64,000 bases of DNA, taken from assembly GCF_900107305.1 (NCBI RefSeq), contig NZ_FNPL01000004.1:158947-222946 (forward strand), given 5' to 3'. The first letter of the stretch is position 1. Every line of letters begins with the position of its first letter. The DNA comes from Thermoactinomyces sp. DSM 45892 (GTDB lineage: Bacteria > Bacillota > Bacilli > Thermoactinomycetales > Thermoactinomycetaceae). The translations under genes were made by a program, and so were the position numbers. The notes below the pieces were generated by a model. It was not told where the DNA came from. It saw only the letters and a program-made list of their open reading frames with translations, and searched no databases. Below, piece by piece: positions 56,325-64,000 of this stretch.

Positions 56325-56579
<255 letters not shown>

Positions 56580-56659
56580 TTTTATTTCTTCAAAATCTGC
56601 ATTCCGCGGGGGAGTACGATCGCCCCGCTTTATTTTCAATCCGGAAGGAGTGACTAGTC

Positions 56660-57148
56660 GTGAGCTTTAGTGGTCTAGGAACCAGCTTAGTGCAATTAGC
56701 AATCATCTTCATCCTGGTGTTATTGGTTTCCAAATATGCCCTACGCCCATTGTTGGCTACCATGAATGAGCGTACCAAACATATCGAGGGTCAAATTTCT
56801 ACCGCAGAGAAGAACCGTGCAGATGCAGAAAAGCTAGTCGCTGAGCAAAAAGAATTGTTGATCGCGACTCGTGCTGAAGCAAAAGAAATCATCGATCGTG
56901 CCAAAGCTCAAAAAGAGGTTGAGGCAGATAAGATCATGGATAGAGCGAAATCTCAAGCAGATCAAATGCTTGCAGATGCGAAGAAAGAAATCGAGTTGGA
57001 AAAAATGAAAGCTTTGGCTAGCTTGCGTGAAGAAGTAGGCGCATTAAGTGTTCAGTTGGCTGAGAAGTTGGTTGGCGAAACCTTAGATCAGAAGAAACAA
57101 GCAAACCTTGTGAATGCTTATCTCGATCAAGTAGGACGATTACAATGA
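56660..57148 (+). CDS. atpF: ATP synthase F0 subunit b
   Basis: The 162-residue protein has one N-terminal membrane helix (about 8-28) and then a long, charged, Ala/Glu/Lys-rich coiled coil forming the peripheral stalk. GTG start after GGAAGGAG. It overlaps atpH by four bases (ATGA). Confidence 0.95.
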   Translation: MSFSGLGTSLVQLAIIFILVLLVSKYALRPLLATMNERTKHIEGQISTAEKNRADAEKLVAEQKELLIATRAEAKEIIDRAKAQKEVEADKIMDRAKSQADQMLADAKKEIELEKMKALASLREEVGALSVQLAEKLVGETLDQKKQANLVNAYLDQVGRLQ

Positions 57149-57690
57149 GTTACGTAATCGTGGCGAAACGCTACGCCAGTGCACTGTATCAAGTAGCCAA
57201 CGAAAACCGTCTTGTTGATGAAGTTGGAGCAGACCTCCAATTAGTTAGTGAGACACTTGCGAAGACACCTGAGTTTGTAACGCTGTTGCAATCTCCTAAA
57301 GTAGCTCTTGAGGAAAAGAAAGAATTGATCTCAAGTGCCTTTACCCAAGTTCAATCCATCACGAAGAACTTTCTTAACGTAATCGTAGAAGGTCGCCGTG
57401 AGGAGGCTCTAGCGGAAATCTCGAAGGAGTATACGAAGCTTGCAGACGATGCAAAAGGCGTACTAGAAGTATTTGTTACCTCTGCTTCCTCTCTTGATGA
57501 TGCAGAGCGCGATGGAGTAACAGATGCTTTTTCAAAAATTTTGGGCCGACAAGTCCGGATTCAAGAAAAAGTAGACAAAAGCCTCTTAGGTGGTTTGGTT
57601 GTACAAGTAGGAGACCGTCTATATGATGGTAGCGTTAAAAACAAGCTGGAACGCTTTCAAGATACATTGAAAGAAACCAGAGTCGGATAG
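57145..57690 (+). CDS. atpH: ATP synthase F1 subunit delta
   Basis: The 181-residue protein has an N-terminal six-helix domain (AKRYASALYQVANE) and the C-terminal motif VDKSLLGGLVVQVGDRLYDGS typical of OSCP/delta. It joins the b stalk to the F1 head. Confidence 0.95.
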   Translation: MSYVIVAKRYASALYQVANENRLVDEVGADLQLVSETLAKTPEFVTLLQSPKVALEEKKELISSAFTQVQSITKNFLNVIVEGRREEALAEISKEYTKLADDAKGVLEVFVTSASSLDDAERDGVTDAFSKILGRQVRIQEKVDKSLLGGLVVQVGDRLYDGSVKNKLERFQDTLKETRVG

Positions 57691-57717
57691 ATCAATACAA
57701 GCGAAGGATTGGGGTGA

Positions 57718-59238
<1,521 letters not shown>

Positions 59239-59267
59239 TAAATTGAGAACCTTAACCTTCCTGAGAA

Positions 59268-59294
59268 CTGTAGGGCTACTAATTAGTCCTACAG
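59268..59294 (+). other. intercistronic hairpin between atpA and atpG
   Basis: CTGTAGGGCT (59268-59277) pairs along its whole length with AGTCCTACAG (59285-59294) around a 7-base loop, with no T-run. It may stabilise or process the mRNA and so adjust subunit ratios. Confidence 0.5.
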
Positions 59295-59324
59295 GAATCA
59301 TGTGAGAAAGGATGGTGAACATAC

Positions 59325-60191
59325 ATGGCGGCTAGTATGCGGGATATTAAAGAGAGTATTCGCTCCAAGAATAAGACTATGCAAATTACGAAAGCGATGA
59401 AAATGGTATCGGCTTCTAAATTGCGTCGCTCCCAAGAGCAAGCTACGGCAGCTCGTCCTTACGCGGAGAAAATGAAAGAGGTAATCGTGAGTATCGCATC
59501 CGGGTCAAGTAATATCAATCATCCGATGATGGTATCGCGTCCGGTGAAGAAAACTGGTTATCTCGTCATTTCGTCCGATCGTGGTTTAGCTGGTGGGTAC
59601 AACAGTAACCTTCTTCGTTTAATGACCAATACGGTTAAAGAGCGTCACGCTTCAAATGATGATTACGTTGTATTCAGCATCGGTCGTAAGGCATTGGACT
59701 TTTTCAAAAAGCGTAATACTCCACTGATTAGCAGTATTGTTGGCTTATCAGATAGTCCTCAATTCTCCGATGTAAAAGCCATTGCGAATGAAGCAGTGAA
59801 CTTCTACGCAGAGGAGAAATTCGATGAGTTGTATATTGTGTACAATGAGTTTGTAAACCCAGTTGTGCAACGTCCTGTTGTCAAGCGCCTACTTCCTCTA
59901 GCAAGCGATGAACTCGAAGGAGTTTCAAATAAAACTCCTTATGAATTCGAACCATCAGAAGAAGAGGTTTTAGCGGATTTGTTACCACGTTACGCCGAGA
60001 CATTGATCTACAGTGCACTTCTTGATGCAAAAGCATCTGAGTTTGCAGCTCGTATGACTGCGATGACTAGCGCAACTGATAATGCAACTGCAATCATTGA
60101 ACGTCTTACCTTGGAATTTAACCGTGCTCGTCAAGCTGCAATTACCCAAGAGATCGCGGAAATCGTGGGTGGCGTAGCAGCTTTATCATAG
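59325..60191 (+). CDS. atpG: ATP synthase F1 subunit gamma
   Basis: The 288-residue protein has conserved termini: RDIKESIRSKNKTMQITKAMKMV-like start and RARQAAITQEIAEIVGGVAAL-like end, which form the rotating coiled-coil shaft. SDRGLAGGYNS is the globular-domain mark. Confidence 0.96.
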   Translation: MAASMRDIKESIRSKNKTMQITKAMKMVSASKLRRSQEQATAARPYAEKMKEVIVSIASGSSNINHPMMVSRPVKKTGYLVISSDRGLAGGYNSNLLRLMTNTVKERHASNDDYVVFSIGRKALDFFKKRNTPLISSIVGLSDSPQFSDVKAIANEAVNFYAEEKFDELYIVYNEFVNPVVQRPVVKRLLPLASDELEGVSNKTPYEFEPSEEEVLADLLPRYAETLIYSALLDAKASEFAARMTAMTSATDNATAIIERLTLEFNRARQAAITQEIAEIVGGVAALS

Positions 60192-60223
60192 AATTATGGC
60201 ACTTATACTATACAAAACGCTAA

Positions 60224-61642
<1,419 letters not shown>

Positions 61643-61716
61643 TAGATCCTGATTGAAACCGATTAGGGAGGTGAAGACCTGCTTTCCATTTTCGAAGATA
61701 GAAGTGGATTGCAGAG

Positions 61717-62112
61717 ATGTTTATGAGTAAAATTCATCTCGACATCGTAACTCCGGAGAAAAAAGTGTACTCGGAAGACGTAGACATGATCATCACTCGT
61801 GCAGCAAACGGAGATATTGGGATTATGCCAAAGCATGCTCCGCTCGTTTCTCCCCTTCAAGCTACTATCGTTCGTGTTAAGAATGATGGACAAGAAGAAC
61901 AGATTGCAGTGAGTGGCGGATTCTTGGAAGTACGTCCCGATCAGGTGACTATCTTAGCTGAATCAGCTGAGACAGCGAGCGAGATCGATAAGAACCGTGC
62001 ACTGCAAGCCAAAGAACGTGCTGAAAGACGGATTCACTCTGCTGAAGGGGATCTCATCCGCGCAGAAGCCGCTTTGATACGTTCAATGAATCGACTTCGG
62101 ATTGCGAAATAA
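61717..62112 (+). CDS. atpC: ATP synthase F1 subunit epsilon
   Basis: The protein has 131 residues from ATG 61717 or, more likely by alignment, ATG 61723 (SKIHLDIVTPEKKVY). The N-terminal beta-sandwich shows GDIGIMPKHAPLVSPL, and the C-terminal helical hairpin inhibits ATP hydrolysis. Its own ribosome site is poor, while a strong AGGGAGGTGA lies at 61665-61674. See the finding on a possible coupled mini-ORF. Confidence 0.94.
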   Translation: MFMSKIHLDIVTPEKKVYSEDVDMIITRAANGDIGIMPKHAPLVSPLQATIVRVKNDGQEEQIAVSGGFLEVRPDQVTILAESAETASEIDKNRALQAKERAERRIHSAEGDLIRAEAALIRSMNRLRIAK

Positions 62113-62130
62113 CGATAACAGTTTTGCAAC

Positions 62131-62180
62131 AAAACAGCCTCTACCCTCTGTGAAAATCAGAGAGTAGAGGCTGTTTTCGC
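62131..62180 (+). terminator. atp operon terminator
   Basis: AAAACAGCCTCTAC (62131-62144) pairs with GTAGAGGCTGTTTT (62164-62177), with CTCTG/CAGAG at the top of the stem. Confidence 0.85.
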
Positions 62181-62313
62181 GCTATAAGATCAAGTAGATT
62201 TTTAGATTCTGTTGGGGTATACTGTACAATATTATTGATGGAATGCTCACTTTTTGGATTTTTTTACCTAATTTCTTTCCCTAAACCAATTTTCTTTTGT
62301 GAGGTGAAAATAA

Positions 62314-63657
62314 ATGGATTCAACAAAAGAAGGTCAATCTATAACAAGTGGATGGAAACAAGAGCGTGTCCAGCCATCCTTATTGGAAGTGTATCGTTCG
62401 ATGCCGGTTCCCAAAAACGGGTCATGGTTTCGAAAGATGTTAGCTTTTATAGGACCAGGTTATCTAGTAGCAGTAGGATATATGGACCCTGGGAACTGGT
62501 CGACCGACTTGGCAGGTGGTTCATTATTTCACTACGATCTCCTATTTGTAATCTTGATTTCGAATGTAATGGCTATGTTACTTCAAGCATTGGCTGGAAA
62601 GCTAGGCATTGTAACAGGACGTGATTTAGCACAAGCTTGCCGAGATCATTACAGTAAGCCTGTCTCATTTGTTCTTTGGGTTTTTGCTGAAATTGCGATT
62701 GCCGCATGTGATTTGGCCGAGTTAGTTGGCACTGCCATTGCGTTAAACCTTTTATTTGGGATTCCGCTTCTCTATGGTGTGCTTATAACGGCTTTGGATG
62801 TCATCATTATTCTTATGTTGCAAAATAAAGGATTTCGTTATATTGAGGCACTAGTCATCTCCTTGATCGTCATCATCGGTGGATGTTTTGCTGTTGAATT
62901 GTTTCTATCTCAGCCTGTCATTTCGGATGTATTAAAAGGCTTTGTTCCAAAGAAGGAGATTGTGACGAATCCTGAGATGCTGTATATTGCGATCGGTATT
63001 TTAGGGGCAACAGTCATGCCACATAATTTATATTTACACTCTTCTATCGTTCAAACTCGAGAATATGGAAACACAGTGAAAGAGAAGAAGGAAGCTATTC
63101 AATTTTCAACGATTGATTCTACAGTTGCCCTATTTTTTGCGCTATTTATCAATGCGTCTATCTTGATCTTGTCAGCGGCCACTTTCTTTAGTTCTGGCAA
63201 GGTAGTAGATGATATTGATCAAGCGTATCAGCTATTAAGCCCACTACTTGGTTCATCCATGGCAAGTATTTTATTTGGGGTCGCCTTATTGGCATCAGGG
63301 CAAAATTCCACTCTGACGGGTACATTAGCAGGACAGATCATTATGGAAGGCTTCTTGAATATCCGCCTAAAGCCATGGCTTAGGAGATTAATTACTCGTA
63401 TCATTGCTATTATTCCTGCTGTTATTGTGATAGTGCTCTATGGAGAAAAGGGTACGATGGAACTTCTCATTGTTAGCCAAGTGATCCTGTCTTTCCAATT
63501 ATCATTTGCAGTATTCCCACTTGTCCTTTTTACAAGTGATAAGAAGAAGATGGGATTGTTTGTAAATTCCATGATTACAAAAGTGTTGGCATACTTTGTC
63601 GCTGTGGTTATAGCGATTCTAAACGTGTATCTGTTGGTCCGGACATTTATCGACTGA
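62314..63657 (+). CDS. mntH: Nramp-family Mn2+/divalent metal transporter
   Basis: The 447-residue protein has eleven predicted membrane helices. The metal-binding motif [15 protein letters not shown] sits in helix 1, and [14 protein letters not shown] in helix 6, the two sites that coordinate Mn2+ in Nramp. It is a proton-coupled importer. AGGTG precedes the ATG. No clear MntR box was found in the upstream 200 bases. Confidence 0.92.
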   Translation: MDSTKEGQSITSGWKQERVQPSLLEVYRSMPVPKNGSWFRKMLAFIGPGYLVAVGYMDPGNWSTDLAGGSLFHYDLLFVILISNVMAMLLQALAGKLGIVTGRDLAQACRDHYSKPVSFVLWVFAEIAIAACDLAELVGTAIALNLLFGIPLLYGVLITALDVIIILMLQNKGFRYIEALVISLIVIIGGCFAVELFLSQPVISDVLKGFVPKKEIVTNPEMLYIAIGILGATVMPHNLYLHSSIVQTREYGNTVKEKKEAIQFSTIDSTVALFFALFINASILILSAATFFSSGKVVDDIDQAYQLLSPLLGSSMASILFGVALLASGQNSTLTGTLAGQIIMEGFLNIRLKPWLRRLITRIIAIIPAVIVIVLYGEKGTMELLIVSQVILSFQLSFAVFPLVLFTSDKKKMGLFVNSMITKVLAYFVAVVIAILNVYLLVRTFID

Positions 63658-63820
63658 TAAGAGAGATTTTCTTTTGGGTCGTCTCATTATCAGAGATGTT
63701 AATAGAGGATCTGTTTATACAATGTATCTGGCTGCTCATGTAAAGCAGACAGATTGTGATTCCACCTCACGTTTAGCAGTTCGCATTCACTTTTGATAGT
63801 CTGATGAGTATGCTAAAATC

Positions 63821-63861
63821 TGTGGATAAGCTGTGGATAATTAGAAGGGTTTTGTGGATAA
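63821..63861 (-). promoter_or_regulatory. cluster of three perfect DnaA boxes
   Basis: TGTGGATAA, the reverse complement of the DnaA box TTATCCACA, occurs exactly at 63821-63829, 63832-63840 and 63853-63861, spaced 11 and 21 bases apart (about one and two helical turns). No coding frame covers them. They lie directly upstream of the rRNA-type promoter. Confidence 0.75.
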
Positions 63862-63882
63862 AATAAAAGTGTAAAATAGTTG

Positions 63883-63911
63883 TTGACTCCTTTTGTAGAG
63901 CATGATATATT
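63883..63911 (+). promoter_or_regulatory. strong promoter, probably of an rRNA operon
   Basis: TTGACT (63883-63888), a 17-base spacer and TATATT (63906-63911), preceded by an AT-rich stretch. The leader that follows has an rRNA-type boxA. Confidence 0.75.
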
Positions 63912-64000
63912 ATTACATGTCGCCGCGATACGGTGGCACAAACAAATAAGCAAGTGTTCCTTGAAAACTAAAGAGTGAATGAACCAAGACCTGTTAATTA
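63912..64000 (+). promoter_or_regulatory. rRNA operon leader with boxA-like element (operon runs off the right edge)
   Basis: TGTTCCTTGAAAACT (63955-63969) closely resembles the boxA and leader sequence (TTCTTTGAAAACT) before 16S rRNA genes of Bacillus. No part of mature 16S rRNA is recognisable up to base 64000, so the gene should start shortly after. Confidence 0.7.

Noticed and set aside
62181..62313. MntR operator before mntH
   Set aside because: No sequence close enough to the known MntR palindrome was found, so no site is claimed.

Overview
The window is a low-GC chromosome segment of an endospore-forming Bacillota, most likely of the order Bacillales. Supporting this are spo0F and spoIIR, strong AGGAGG-type ribosome binding sites with frequent TTG/GTG starts, and the gene order rpoE-pyrG-spo0F-fba-fsa-glpX-rho-rpmE-tdk-prfA-prmC-spoIIR-ywlC-mntP-ywlE-rpiB-ywlG-glyA-upp-atp, which is the Bacillus order. 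The linked fadF/IcmF acyl-CoA block would suit a Thermoactinomycetaceae-like member, but the family assignment is a guess.

Region by region. 1-950: the 5' part of a TcpC-like conjugation gene runs off the left edge, followed by an AT-rich stretch with a possible 26-residue peptide gene, and then a radical SAM gene (952-1767). 1981-11975: a compact one-strand accessory cluster with its own promoter and terminator. It encodes a thymidylate-synthase-family enzyme with an Asn-to-Asp change typical of cytidylate hydroxymethylases, a DUF84 nucleotide phosphatase, a cytosine/guanine-deaminase-like amidohydrolase, four ATP-grasp ligases (two in tandem duplicate), an MFS exporter and a LOG-family nucleotide phosphoribohydrolase. 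I read it as an undescribed biosynthetic cluster for an amino-acylated modified pyrimidine, and it is the most interesting part of the window. 12068-24337: a fatty-acid and branched-chain acyl-CoA block (FadF, thiolase, hydroxyacyl-CoA dehydrogenase, two acyl-CoA dehydrogenases, MeaB, TetR regulator, fused isobutyryl-CoA mutase) with two TetR-type operators and a CcpA cre site.

24465-26878: rpoE and pyrG; the pyrG leader has the GGGCTC start and attenuator expected for reiterative-transcription control by CTP. 27041-29461: an accessory WXG100 protein, a secreted or membrane lipase and a lipoprotein, which could be a type VII secretion toxin/immunity set. 29618-34180 (minus strand): a membrane protein, a secreted phospholipase D-like protein with a lamin-tail domain, riboflavin transporter ribU under an FMN riboswitch, and a ketopantoate-reductase-like gene. 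34334-53932: conserved housekeeping genes, with an unexpected kal-kce lysine-degradation pair between spo0F and fbaA. 54828-62178: upp and the atpZIBEFHAGDC operon. 62314-63657: an Nramp manganese transporter. 63821-64000: three perfect DnaA boxes followed by a strong promoter and boxA-like leader, so an rRNA operon probably begins just past the right edge.

A dispersed intergenic repeat with the core CCACAGCTCAAAT occurs at four places. No tRNA, CRISPR array, transposase or complete rRNA gene was seen. Most track-size ORFs antisense to the genes listed are shadows and are omitted.
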